From: Lactobacillales bacterium
GTDB taxonomy: Bacteria > Bacillota > Bacilli > Lactobacillales > Streptococcaceae
Direction of reading: 5' to 3'
NCBI GenBank assembly: GCA_031261705.1
Contig: JAISJD010000026.1
Coordinates: forward strand, 1 to 64,000
DNA: 64,000 nucleotides
Part shown: piece after piece, positions 56,376 to 64,000 of the stretch
How the letters are laid out: each line of letters opens with the position of its first letter
Numbering within the stretch: the stretch's first letter is position 1
Translations under genes and position numbers: made by a program
The notes under the pieces: generated by a model
Told to the model about the DNA's origin: nothing
What the model saw: the letters and a program-made list of their open reading frames with translations, nothing else
Databases searched by the model: none

Positions 56376-57110
56376 ATGATTATTTTTGAAAATGTATCAA
56401 AAACGTATTGGCATCAGCAGAAAAAAGTCATCGCTTTGGAGAATATCAATTTACAAATAAATAAAGGGGAAGTTTTTGGTGTCATCGGTGAGAGTGGCTC
56501 GGGGAAATCAACTTTGTTAAGAATGATGAATACTTTAGAACAACCGTCACAAGGGATGGTAAAAATTGATGAAGTAGTAGTAAGTCAATTAAATGAATAT
56601 GCGCAGCGAAATTATCGTAAACGAATTGGAATGATTTTTCAACAATTTAACTTACTTTCTAATCTAACGATTCATGAAAATGTTGCCTTGCCTTTAAAAT
56701 TAAATAAGGTTTATGACGAAAAACGAGTGCAAGAGATGCTAACGTTTGTTGGCTTAGAACACAAAGGAAAACACTATCCTAGCCAACTTAGTGGCGGGGA
56801 GAAACAGCGAGTGGGAATTGCTAGAGCATTGATTACTCAACCGGAAATTTTACTCTGTGATGAACCCACTTCTGCTTTAGATGGACAAAATGCTTATGAT
56901 ATAACGGAGTTATTAAGAAAAGTTAATCAAATCTTTCAAACAACGATGGTTATTGTCAGTCATGAGTTGAACTTGATTAAGCAACTTTGCAATCGAACAG
57001 TGGTATTAGAACAAGGGCATATTTTAGAAACTATTAAACTTGAGCAAACGCAACAAGAACAACAAAAATTTGGTTCTTACTATGAACGAGTACGGGAGAA
57101 TTTATTATGA
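56376..57110 (+). CDS. MetN-like ABC transporter ATP-binding protein lacking the regulatory domain
   Basis: A 244-aa ATPase of the methionine-type importer family. Walker A GESGSGKST, signature LSGGEKQR, Walker [13 protein letters not shown], and FQQFNLLSNLTIHENVALPL, typical of MetN. Canonical MetN proteins are about 340 aa and end in a methionine-sensing NIL (ACT-like) domain; that domain is absent, so substrate trans-inhibition is not expected. It follows lplA by 14 nt and overlaps the permease gene by 4 nt. Confidence 0.85.
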   Translation: MIIFENVSKTYWHQQKKVIALENINLQINKGEVFGVIGESGSGKSTLLRMMNTLEQPSQGMVKIDEVVVSQLNEYAQRNYRKRIGMIFQQFNLLSNLTIHENVALPLKLNKVYDEKRVQEMLTFVGLEHKGKHYPSQLSGGEKQRVGIARALITQPEILLCDEPTSALDGQNAYDITELLRKVNQIFQTTMVIVSHELNLIKQLCNRTVVLEQGHILETIKLEQTQQEQQKFGSYYERVRENLL

Positions 57111-57766
57111 TTTCAGAGTATGTTAAAAGTGTGGGGTATTATCTTCCAGAACTTGGAAAATCTTTGACAGAAACTGGAGTTATGTTACTCATTTCAACAC
57201 TTGCAGCTGTTGTATTGGGTTTACCTTTAGGAACATTTATCTATCTTTCTAAAAAAAGAAGTGTCACTGGAATTGTTTTTAATGGTTATGTGAATATTGT
57301 TCGGTCTTTTCCGTTTTTATTATTTGTCATTGCGTTAATTCCGTTCACTCGTCTGGTTTTAGGAACAGCCTTTGGGATGTACGCAGCGTCCTTACCGCTG
57401 AGTTTTGTATCAGTTGCTGTTTATGCTAGGTTGGTGGAACAAAATTTACTAGAAGTGTCTCCTGATACTTTAGAATTAGCTAAGGTTTTAGGAAGTACGC
57501 AAGGACAATTGATTTTCCGTTTTCTGTACGTAGAAGCCCGTTCTGGTTTAGTTTTATCTTTAACAACGACAATTATCAGTATGGTTTCTTATTCGACAGT
57601 AATGGGTGTTGTTGGTGGTGGTGGGATTGGAGATTTTGCCGTTCGTTATGGCTACCAACGTTATGAATATGCTGTAATGTATACAGCGATTGTAATTATG
57701 ATTCTTTTTGTTAGCTTCGTCCAATTTTGTGGGAGCTGGGTAGCAAGAAAAATAAATAAAAAATAA
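57107..57766 (+). CDS. MetI-like ABC transporter permease
   Basis: A 219-aa membrane protein with five hydrophobic segments, the size and topology of MetI. The permease coupling loop is visible (ELAKVLGSTQGQLIFRFLYVEA), and the C-terminal region has SYSTVMGVVGGGGIGDFAVRYGYQRY, a hallmark of MetI-type permeases. It starts inside the stop of the ATPase gene (ATGA overlap), so the two are translationally coupled. Substrate: see the binding protein. Confidence 0.9.
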   Translation: MISEYVKSVGYYLPELGKSLTETGVMLLISTLAAVVLGLPLGTFIYLSKKRSVTGIVFNGYVNIVRSFPFLLFVIALIPFTRLVLGTAFGMYAASLPLSFVSVAVYARLVEQNLLEVSPDTLELAKVLGSTQGQLIFRFLYVEARSGLVLSLTTTIISMVSYSTVMGVVGGGGIGDFAVRYGYQRYEYAVMYTAIVIMILFVSFVQFCGSWVARKINKK

Positions 57767-57787
57767 TAAGTCTGGGGAGAGAAAAAA

Positions 57788-58609
57788 ATGAAAAAGAAAG
57801 TATTAGCAAGTTTATTGATTTTGACGGCATTCGTTGTTGCGGGTTGTGGAGGACAGAAAAAAGAAACAAATGCAGGTAAAAAAGAAGATAAAGTGATTAA
57901 AGTCGCCTCTCAACTTCCATCTACTTCCGAAATTGTTGATATTGCAGATGAAGTGATTGAAGGAGGATATAAGGTTGAACTTGTAAAGGTCAACGATAAT
58001 ATTCAATATAATGAGTTGTTAAATGCTAAAGAAATTGATGCAAACTTGGCACAACATGAACCGTTCATGCAAAAATTTAATGAAGAAAAAAATGGAAATT
58101 TAGTGGTTGTACAAAAAGTTTATAATGCAAAAGTGGGCTTTTATTCTAAAAATTATAAAGACATAAAAGATTTACCAACTGGTGCTAAAATTGCTTTGCC
58201 TAATGATATTTCAAATGAGGGGCGTGCTTTAGCGATTTTAGATAGCGCAGGCTTAATCAAATTGAAAAAAGGGGTCGGTTTTGACGGAACAATTAAGGAT
58301 GTTGAAGAAAATCCAAAGAAATTTGAATGGGTATCGGTTGATTTATTGAATTTGGCGGAAGCCTATAATGAAGACAATATTGCGATGGCTTATAATTATC
58401 CAACTTATATTGCAAAAATTGGTTTGAAACCCAAAGATGCGATTTTATTAGAAACAAAAGATAATGGGCATTTTGCGATTAGTTTAGTTGCACGAGAAGA
58501 TAATAAAGATTCTGCAAAAATTAAAGCTTTGAAAAAAGCAGTATCAGACAAAAAAGTTAGAGAACATTTGGAAAAGAAATACGGCGATGAATTAACACCT
58601 GCATTTTAA
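57788..58609 (+). CDS. MetQ/NlpA-family substrate-binding lipoprotein
   Basis: A 273-aa lipoprotein. Signal peptide with lipobox VAGC, Cys20 being the lipidated residue. The core matches the NlpA family: NELLNAKEIDANLAQHEPFM, YSKNYKDIKDLPTGAKIALPND, SNEGRALAILDSAGLIKLK. The family usually binds methionine, but NDISNEGRA replaces the usual NDPTNxGRA. With an ATPase lacking the methionine sensor, and lplA at the head of the unit, another ligand such as lipoate or a related acid is possible (inference). Confidence 0.88.
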   Translation: MKKKVLASLLILTAFVVAGCGGQKKETNAGKKEDKVIKVASQLPSTSEIVDIADEVIEGGYKVELVKVNDNIQYNELLNAKEIDANLAQHEPFMQKFNEEKNGNLVVVQKVYNAKVGFYSKNYKDIKDLPTGAKIALPNDISNEGRALAILDSAGLIKLKKGVGFDGTIKDVEENPKKFEWVSVDLLNLAEAYNEDNIAMAYNYPTYIAKIGLKPKDAILLETKDNGHFAISLVAREDNKDSAKIKALKKAVSDKKVREHLEKKYGDELTPAF

Positions 58610-58621
58610 ATAAAAATAGAT

Positions 58622-58657
58622 AAAAGAAGTTGGAAGCAATTTTTCCAGCTTCTTTTT
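58622..58657 (+). terminator. terminator of the lplA operon
   Basis: AAAAGAAGTTGGAA (58622-58635) pairs with TTCCAGCTTCTTTT (58643-58656, one wobble), then T. Confidence 0.85.
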
Positions 58658-58676
58658 AAAATGTTGCCAGAGTTTG

Positions 58677-58704
58677 TTGAAACAATACTTATTTAATGTA
58701 TACT
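58677..58704 (+). promoter_or_regulatory. promoter of the two-gene ABC transporter
   Basis: TTGAAA (58677-58682), 16-bp spacer, TATACT (58699-58704), 22 bp before the start codon. Confidence 0.6.
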
Positions 58705-58725
58705 TTAATAAAAGGGAGTGATTGA

Positions 58726-59442
58726 ATGAAACTGATTTTAGAAGATGTATATAAGAGATTTGACGAGAAGATATTGTTTGACGATGTATCCTTTACTTTT
58801 GAAAAAGGGAAAATTTACGGTCTACTCGGACGAAATGGTGCAGGGAAAACCACTTTGTTTAATTGTATTTCAAAAAATATGTTGATTGATAGTGGGAAGA
58901 TTGAAATTGAGTACGATGACGGATCAGTCAATCCAAATTATGATAATACCGAAGTCGGTTTTGCCTATACTCAACCAAACTTGCCTGATTTCATGACTGC
59001 TTATGAATTTATCCGATTCTTCATGGATATTAATTCTAAGCGTCTGAAGAAAAATTGGACAGCTGAGGCGTATCTTTTATCGGTTGGCATTGAGAAAGAA
59101 GATCAGCATAAGTTATTGAAAGATTTTTCACACGGGATGAAAAATAAAGTACAAATGTTAGTTTCATTCATGGTTGCACCACCCGTGTTGTTATTAGATG
59201 AACCATTAACTTCTTTTGATGTCATTGCCGCACATGAAATGAAAGAGATGATATTATCTGCAAAAGAAGATTCGATTATTATTTTTTCTACACATATTTT
59301 ACAATTAGCACAGGACTTATGTGACGAAATTGTTCTATTAAATAACCACCAGCTTTCAGCGATTGATGCAAGTAGCATTCATGATAAGGACTTTGAAGAG
59401 GAAATCGTTGCTCAACTATCTGCTGGAAAAGAAGGTGAATAG
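58726..59442 (+). CDS. ABC transporter ATP-binding protein
   Basis: A 238-aa ATPase. Walker A is GLLGRNGAGKTT and Walker B VLLLDEPLTSFD. The signature region reads FSHGMKNKVQ instead of LSGGQ, a degeneration often seen in exporter-type ATPases of the CcmA group. A switch His is present in FSTHILQLAQ. It starts at ATG 58726 after GGGAGTG. The partner permease begins 2 nt after its stop. The substrate is unknown; export of a peptide or lipid, or a regulatory EcsAB-like role, is possible. Confidence 0.85.
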   Translation: MKLILEDVYKRFDEKILFDDVSFTFEKGKIYGLLGRNGAGKTTLFNCISKNMLIDSGKIEIEYDDGSVNPNYDNTEVGFAYTQPNLPDFMTAYEFIRFFMDINSKRLKKNWTAEAYLLSVGIEKEDQHKLLKDFSHGMKNKVQMLVSFMVAPPVLLLDEPLTSFDVIAAHEMKEMILSAKEDSIIIFSTHILQLAQDLCDEIVLLNNHQLSAIDASSIHDKDFEEEIVAQLSAGKEGE

Positions 59443-59443
59443 T

Positions 59444-61078
59444 ATGGGTGAATTTGTAAGAACTAATTGGAGCTATGCCCAAGTCAAGTTAACGCAAAGT
59501 ATAAACGGCTTAGTCTATTTTGCTCGAAAAATTCCGATAATTGGAAAGAAGATACCTGCGACACTTTTTAGGGTTTATGATTTAAAACTTGTGCTTTTGG
59601 TGTTTGCCTTATTTATCGAGCTTTTTATTAAAGGTTTGTTTAAATTTTTATGGTGTCTGATTTATTATGCATTTGCTGTGGGAATTACCATGATTATGGG
59701 CGAATCTTTAAATATTGAGCCTTCTACAATGCGATTGACGTTACTACTTTTGATTACCGGTAGTATATTTATGATGAACTCGACAAAGGCTTTTTTCACC
59801 CCGTTGTCCTCGGATATTTATGATTATGTGCGACAATTTCATCTATCCTACCTCAAAATTCTTAAACCCTTGAACTTTTTTGAGGAAGTCGAAGAAGTGA
59901 TTGCTTATTTTGTTCCTGTATTCATCATAGGTATCATGGCAAAGCTTGCGTTAAGAGCCTTTTTATTTGTTGTCGTTTGGCGATTCATTTCATTTGCGAG
60001 TGCCCAGCTTATCAACCGGCGAACTGTTCGGAAAAATTGGAGCAAACCACTCATTTATTTCTTATCCTATGGTGGCTATGTTGTCGTTGCCGCAATCGTC
60101 TATGGAATTTGGAAATTTCAACTGATGAATGCTTTTTTCTCTTATCCCATGCTTTTAGTATTGATTGGTCTGATGATTCTTCTTTTCAGATTGGTAAATA
60201 ATTATAAATTTGAAAGTCAATATGTCAGTAATCTTGTGGCAGGCATGAATGATGAAAGTTCTACACTCAATTGGAAAGAGCAGATGAAGAAAAACAATTC
60301 ACAAAATTATCTTAAAGACGGGATTAACATGAAAAAGAAGTTGAAGTTAAATACAGAAAAAGATTTCAGCTCACTCAAGGGAAGTAAGATGTTAAACACC
60401 TTATTATTTTATCGTTATGAGCCGATTTTAAGAAAATCTGTTTTATTACGTCTAGTTATTTTTGCTGGCATACTCGTCACTTTTATTGGTTTGAAAATCA
60501 TCGTGCCGTCTACCCGATTCTCAGAAAATGAAGCGATTAATGTATTACCTGTGTTATTTATGGTTATGTACTTCATCACTTTTGGACGGAAAATTGTGCA
60601 AATGTGTTTTGTTAACTGTGATATTGCCATGCTATATTATCCATTTTATCGAGAATCTTCAACCATTCTATCAGGCTTTAACGAACGATTTAAAAAGACT
60701 TTTCAGCTAAACGGGCTTTGTGTTCTGGGAATTTTTATGGATATTTTAGTGGCTGGTTTGCTGTTTGGTAACCAATGGACGTGGAAATTTTATCTGATGT
60801 CCGTCTTTCTTTTATTGGCATTAAACTGTTTGTTTTCTTTTCATGAACTCTTTGTTTATTATTTATTACAACCATTTACAGCGAATATGGATGTTGTTAA
60901 CCCAGTGTATAAATGGATTTCTGGGGTACTCTACTTTATTTGTTATATGAATTTACGTGTAAGGAGTACAAGCTACTGGTATCTAATTATTATCTCTTTA
61001 GTGATTGTTGTTTATGTTTCTATCGGTCTCATAGTTATTAAAAAGAAAGCGCCACAAACGTTTCGAATAAAAAATTAA
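59444..61078 (+). CDS. ABC transporter permease, large hydrophobic protein (544 aa)
   Basis: An integral membrane protein translated with the preceding ATPase. ATG 59444 has GAAGGTGA upstream; the frame is open further but overlaps the ATPase. After an amphipathic N-terminus (VRTNWSYAQVKLTQSINGL) there are about ten hydrophobic helices. A central basic loop (residues 265-310, LNWKEQMKKNNSQNYLKDG) splits them into two sets. I do not recognise a characterised family. The layout matches permeases that pair with a single ATPase in lactic acid bacteria. Confidence 0.75.
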   Translation: MGEFVRTNWSYAQVKLTQSINGLVYFARKIPIIGKKIPATLFRVYDLKLVLLVFALFIELFIKGLFKFLWCLIYYAFAVGITMIMGESLNIEPSTMRLTLLLLITGSIFMMNSTKAFFTPLSSDIYDYVRQFHLSYLKILKPLNFFEEVEEVIAYFVPVFIIGIMAKLALRAFLFVVVWRFISFASAQLINRRTVRKNWSKPLIYFLSYGGYVVVAAIVYGIWKFQLMNAFFSYPMLLVLIGLMILLFRLVNNYKFESQYVSNLVAGMNDESSTLNWKEQMKKNNSQNYLKDGINMKKKLKLNTEKDFSSLKGSKMLNTLLFYRYEPILRKSVLLRLVIFAGILVTFIGLKIIVPSTRFSENEAINVLPVLFMVMYFITFGRKIVQMCFVNCDIAMLYYPFYRESSTILSGFNERFKKTFQLNGLCVLGIFMDILVAGLLFGNQWTWKFYLMSVFLLLALNCLFSFHELFVYYLLQPFTANMDVVNPVYKWISGVLYFICYMNLRVRSTSYWYLIIISLVIVVYVSIGLIVIKKKAPQTFRIKN

Positions 61079-61091
61079 ATGAATTTCTTCT

Positions 61092-61127
61092 TTTAAGGTT
61101 CAATTTAGGTTCTGAGGTTACTATAAG
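61092..61127 (+). promoter_or_regulatory. promoter with direct repeats for the small secreted protein
   Basis: TTCAAT (61099-61104), a 17-bp spacer and TATAAG (61122-61127). Three AGGTT repeats (61096, 61107 and 61115) overlap it, the first two 11 bp apart (TTTAAGGTTC, TTTAGGTTC), as for OmpR-type response regulators. Two palindromes lie downstream: AAAACGTTTT (61138-61147) and CAAACGTTTG around 61177. Confidence 0.5.
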
Positions 61128-61198
61128 AGTGTACCAAACGAAAACGTTTTGCTTAGGGAGAAAACGAAATAACAAACGTTTGGAGAAGGAGAAATATT

Positions 61199-61483
61199 AT
61201 GGAAAACATCATGAATATGGTAAAAGGAAACAAAATGATTCAACTAGCATTGGTCGGAGCAGTAGCAATTGCGACAATTGGCGGGCTTTCAACTTTTGCA
61301 TCTGCAGACGATAAGGGAGATTCAGTCGTTGCAACTTCTACAGTTGACACAGATAACGGAAATACTGGTGCAAAAGGGGATACAGCAGGATATTCTGAAA
61401 CAAAAGAAGTTCAAATTGACGGAACAAAAGAAGGAACAACAAATTTTGACGGTGGTTCAGTCACTGTATCCATTGTTGAATAG
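61199..61483 (+). CDS. small secreted protein of unknown function (94 aa)
   Basis: ATG 61199 lies 8 nt after AAGGAG. A signal peptide covers residues 1-36 (KMIQLALVGAVAIATIGGL, cleavage near FASA|DD). The mature ~58 residues are acidic and polar (DDKGDSVVATSTVDTDNGN, TKEGTTNFDGGSVTVSIVE) without cysteines. I recognise no family. A promoter region full of repeats and palindromes suggests tight regulation, perhaps by an envelope-stress or carbon-catabolite regulator. It is a single-gene unit ending in a terminator. Confidence 0.7.
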   Translation: MENIMNMVKGNKMIQLALVGAVAIATIGGLSTFASADDKGDSVVATSTVDTDNGNTGAKGDTAGYSETKEVQIDGTKEGTTNFDGGSVTVSIVE

Positions 61484-61546
61484 TTTAAAAAGCCTGCTCT
61501 ATCCACACAGAGTGGGCATTACATAGACATAAATAATACAAGAATT

Positions 61547-61580
61547 AGAGTGTAGGCGATAAAGCTTACATTCTTTTTTA
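61547..61580 (+). terminator. terminator after the small secreted protein gene
   Basis: AGAGTGTAGGC (61547-61557) pairs with GCTTACATTCT (61564-61574, two wobbles), followed by TTTTT. Confidence 0.8.
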
Positions 61581-61651
61581 TTTCTTTTCCTAAATGAGCT
61601 ATTTTCAATTAAAAAATGTTTTTAATTATGGTATGATAGTGAAGATAATGA

Positions 61652-62404
<753 letters not shown>

Positions 62405-62477
62405 ATGAAATATTGGGAATAGAATTCTAAAGGATAAGCCTATCCCTCAAGTTTTAGAGCGAAAGAAGGAAGACAAA

Positions 62478-63035
62478 ATGACAAATGCAGCGATTGAAAC
62501 AGCAAAATCAAGAATGAAAAAAGCCAGCGAAAGCTTACAACGTGAATTAGGACAAATTCGTGCCGGACGTGCCAATGCGTCATTGCTTGATCGCATTCAA
62601 GTAGAATATTACGGCGTGCCAACTCCAGTGAATCAAATGGCATCTATCACGGTTCCAGAAGCGCGTGTGCTTTTAATTACACCGTTTGATAAAACAACTT
62701 TAAAAGATATTGACCGTGCGATTTCAGCAAGTGATATTGGGATTACGCCAATGAATGACGGAAATGTGATTCGCTTAGTCATTCCACAATTAACAGAAGA
62801 ACGTCGGAAAGAATTAGCAAAAGATGTGAAGAAAACTGCAGAAAATTCAAAAATTGCGGTTCGTAACATTCGTCGTGATGCGATTGAAGATGCGAAGAAA
62901 CAACAAAAGAATAGTGAAATCACAGAAGATGATTTACGTGGTTTAGAAAAACAAATTCAAAAAATAACAGATGACGCAGTAAAAGATATTGACGCAATTA
63001 CTGCAGATAAAGAAAAAGAATTATTAGATGTTTAG
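62478..63035 (+). CDS. frr: ribosome recycling factor
   Basis: A 185-aa factor that, with EF-G, splits ribosomes after termination. Family signatures are all present: [61 protein letters not shown] and the long helical bundle ([15 protein letters not shown]). It has the standard length. ATG 62478 follows GAAGGAAG, 73 nt after pyrH, and a terminator follows. Confidence 0.98.
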   Translation: MTNAAIETAKSRMKKASESLQRELGQIRAGRANASLLDRIQVEYYGVPTPVNQMASITVPEARVLLITPFDKTTLKDIDRAISASDIGITPMNDGNVIRLVIPQLTEERRKELAKDVKKTAENSKIAVRNIRRDAIEDAKKQQKNSEITEDDLRGLEKQIQKITDDAVKDIDAITADKEKELLDV

Positions 63036-63045
63036 TCTATTATTG

Positions 63046-63076
63046 AAACAAGTCTTGATTTTCAAGGCTTGTTTTT
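63046..63076 (+). terminator. terminator after frr
   Basis: AACAAGTCTTGA pairs with TCAAGGCTTGTT (one wobble), followed by TTTTTT. Confidence 0.9.
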
Positions 63077-63210
63077 TACATACTATAAGAAAAATTCCAA
63101 ATTTGCCAAAATTAACTATATGAAAAAACTGAAGATTAAAATGTGGTTTTTGTAAAAAATAATTGATATTTTAAGAATTATTACAGCGTTTGGTGGGAAA
63201 AAATCTATTT

Positions 63211-63264
63211 TGTAAGGAGTTGTAACAATTTTGTCACACTACAAGCAAGTTTTCCTAGTATAAT
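63211..63264 (+). promoter_or_regulatory. WalR-like boxes and -10 of the cell-wall hydrolase gene
   Basis: TGTAAG (63211), TGTAAC (63221) and TGTCAC (63232) are spaced 10-11 bp. The last two form TGTAAC-N5-TGTCAC, one base from the WalR consensus TGTWAH-N5-TGTWAH. A perfect -10 TATAAT lies at 63259-63264 with no good -35, as expected for an activated promoter. Confidence 0.55.
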
Positions 63265-63309
63265 GAGCAAAGTTAAGAAATATTTAAAATTTGGAAAGGG
63301 GTTGGAATT

Positions 63310-64000
63310 TTGAAGTCTAAAAGGTTAGTCTCTCTGTTAGTTTTAGCCGTGACTTTAAGCACAGCATTTCCGTTTATCTCAAGCGCCGAGTCGCTAGATA
63401 GCATTAAACAAAAAGAGGAGCAGACACAAGCAGTGAGTAAAACACTTGGTGCCACTCTTGATTCCGCTTTAACTGAAGCGAATAAAAAATACCAAGAGAT
63501 TGAAGTATTGAGAGAAGATATTTCAAAAGCTCAAGATAATTTAAAAAAATATCAATCGGAAATTACAACAACTCAAGAAACGATTGATAATAGAAAAGAA
63601 GCGGTGGCTTCACAAATGAAGAATCTGCAAGTTTCTAGTACAGCAGACCGTACGATTGAAGTATTACTTACTTCTGGAAGTGTTTCAGAATTTATCAATC
63701 GCTCTGTTGCACTAAACACTTTACGTCAAGCACAAAATGAAAAAATCAGTAGCTTAGCAAGTGAAAAGGAAAAACTTGTTTTATTGAAAGAAAAGCAAGC
63801 AGCAACAACTGTCGAGCTTGAAGAAAATATCCAAAGCCTAGACGCTGAAGCTAGCCAATTAGAAGAACGTGTTTCTAATGTTCGTTCTCAAATGGAAGCT
63901 AATAAAGCAGAATTAGCAAAGCTTGCAAACTCTCGTGAGGCGGAAGAAAAGCGCCAAGCAGATGAACAAGCAGCAGCTGCGGCAAAGACTGTTGCCACAC
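63310..64000 (+). CDS. PcsB/CwlO/SagA-like peptidoglycan hydrolase, N-terminal part
   Basis: The gene runs off the right edge; 230 codons are visible. The start is TTG 63310, with AAAGGGG 8 nt upstream; no ATG is available in frame. A signal peptide (LVSLLVLAVTLSTAFPF, cleavage near SSA|ES) is followed by an almost continuous coiled coil (about residues 30-230, EVLREDISKAQDNLKKYQSE, SSLASEKEKLVLLKEKQAA, ending Ala-rich). This is the layout of PcsB, CwlO and SagA, whose C-terminal hydrolase domain (CHAP or NlpC/P60) would lie outside the window. Such proteins split septal wall with FtsEX and are often WalR-controlled. Confidence 0.8.
   Translation, partial: MKSKRLVSLLVLAVTLSTAFPFISSAESLDSIKQKEEQTQAVSKTLGATLDSALTEANKKYQEIEVLREDISKAQDNLKKYQSEITTTQETIDNRKEAVASQMKNLQVSSTADRTIEVLLTSGSVSEFINRSVALNTLRQAQNEKISSLASEKEKLVLLKEKQAATTVELEENIQSLDAEASQLEERVSNVRSQMEANKAELAKLANSREAEEKRQADEQAAAAAKTVAT

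Overview
The window is AT-rich DNA from a low-GC Gram-positive bacterium of the Lactobacillales. Gene content fits the Enterococcaceae or a neighbouring family best: WxL proteins, a Gram-positive PolC, a fused GlnP, sortase-assembled pilins and an AGGAGG-type ribosome binding site before almost every gene. Genus and species cannot be fixed from sequence alone. Nearly all genes are on the + strand; one oxidoreductase is on the - strand.

Region 1 (about 350-12225) is an extended WxL surface-protein locus. It holds a large WxL protein with a pectate-lyase-like adhesive region, a small LPxTG protein, two smaller WxL proteins and a DUF916/DUF3324 WxL-interacting protein. These are followed without large gaps by a membrane protein, two type I signal peptidases (one with Arg in place of the catalytic Lys), an acidic coiled-coil cytoplasmic protein and an unrecognised 378-aa protein. 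This looks like cargo plus its own export or assembly machinery.

Region 2 (12226-14450) carries yebC and an isolated ferrochelatase gene, preceded by a hairpin-rich intergenic stretch.

Region 3 (14740-35800) is a second surface locus: two paralogous LPFTG pilins, a structured intergenic RNA, a class C sortase, an LPDTG pilin, a cellulose-synthase-like GT2 glycosyltransferase and a giant (3896 aa) LPFTG adhesin. A separately promoted GH5 endoglucanase with a membrane anchor follows. A pilus/adhesin/beta-glucan matrix module is the most interesting hypothesis here.

Region 4 (35800-64000) is mostly housekeeping. It includes an Imm33/DUF2185-like gene; an Old-Yellow-Enzyme/FeS/FAD reductase divergent from an AraC regulator; UPF0223 plus inositol monophosphatase; a Na+/Ca2+ exchanger behind an attenuator-like leader; GlnP (two nearly identical binding domains) and GlnQ; PolC; a probable small RNA; a VOC protein; a small membrane protein; an aminotransferase; an MFS transporter broken by two frameshifts; trigger factor; lipoate ligase with a MetNIQ-like importer; a two-gene ABC transporter; a small secreted protein; pyrH-frr; and the start of a PcsB/CwlO-like cell-wall hydrolase gene with WalR-like boxes. 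Intrinsic terminators separate most units. I saw no tRNA, rRNA, CRISPR array, insertion sequence or prophage.
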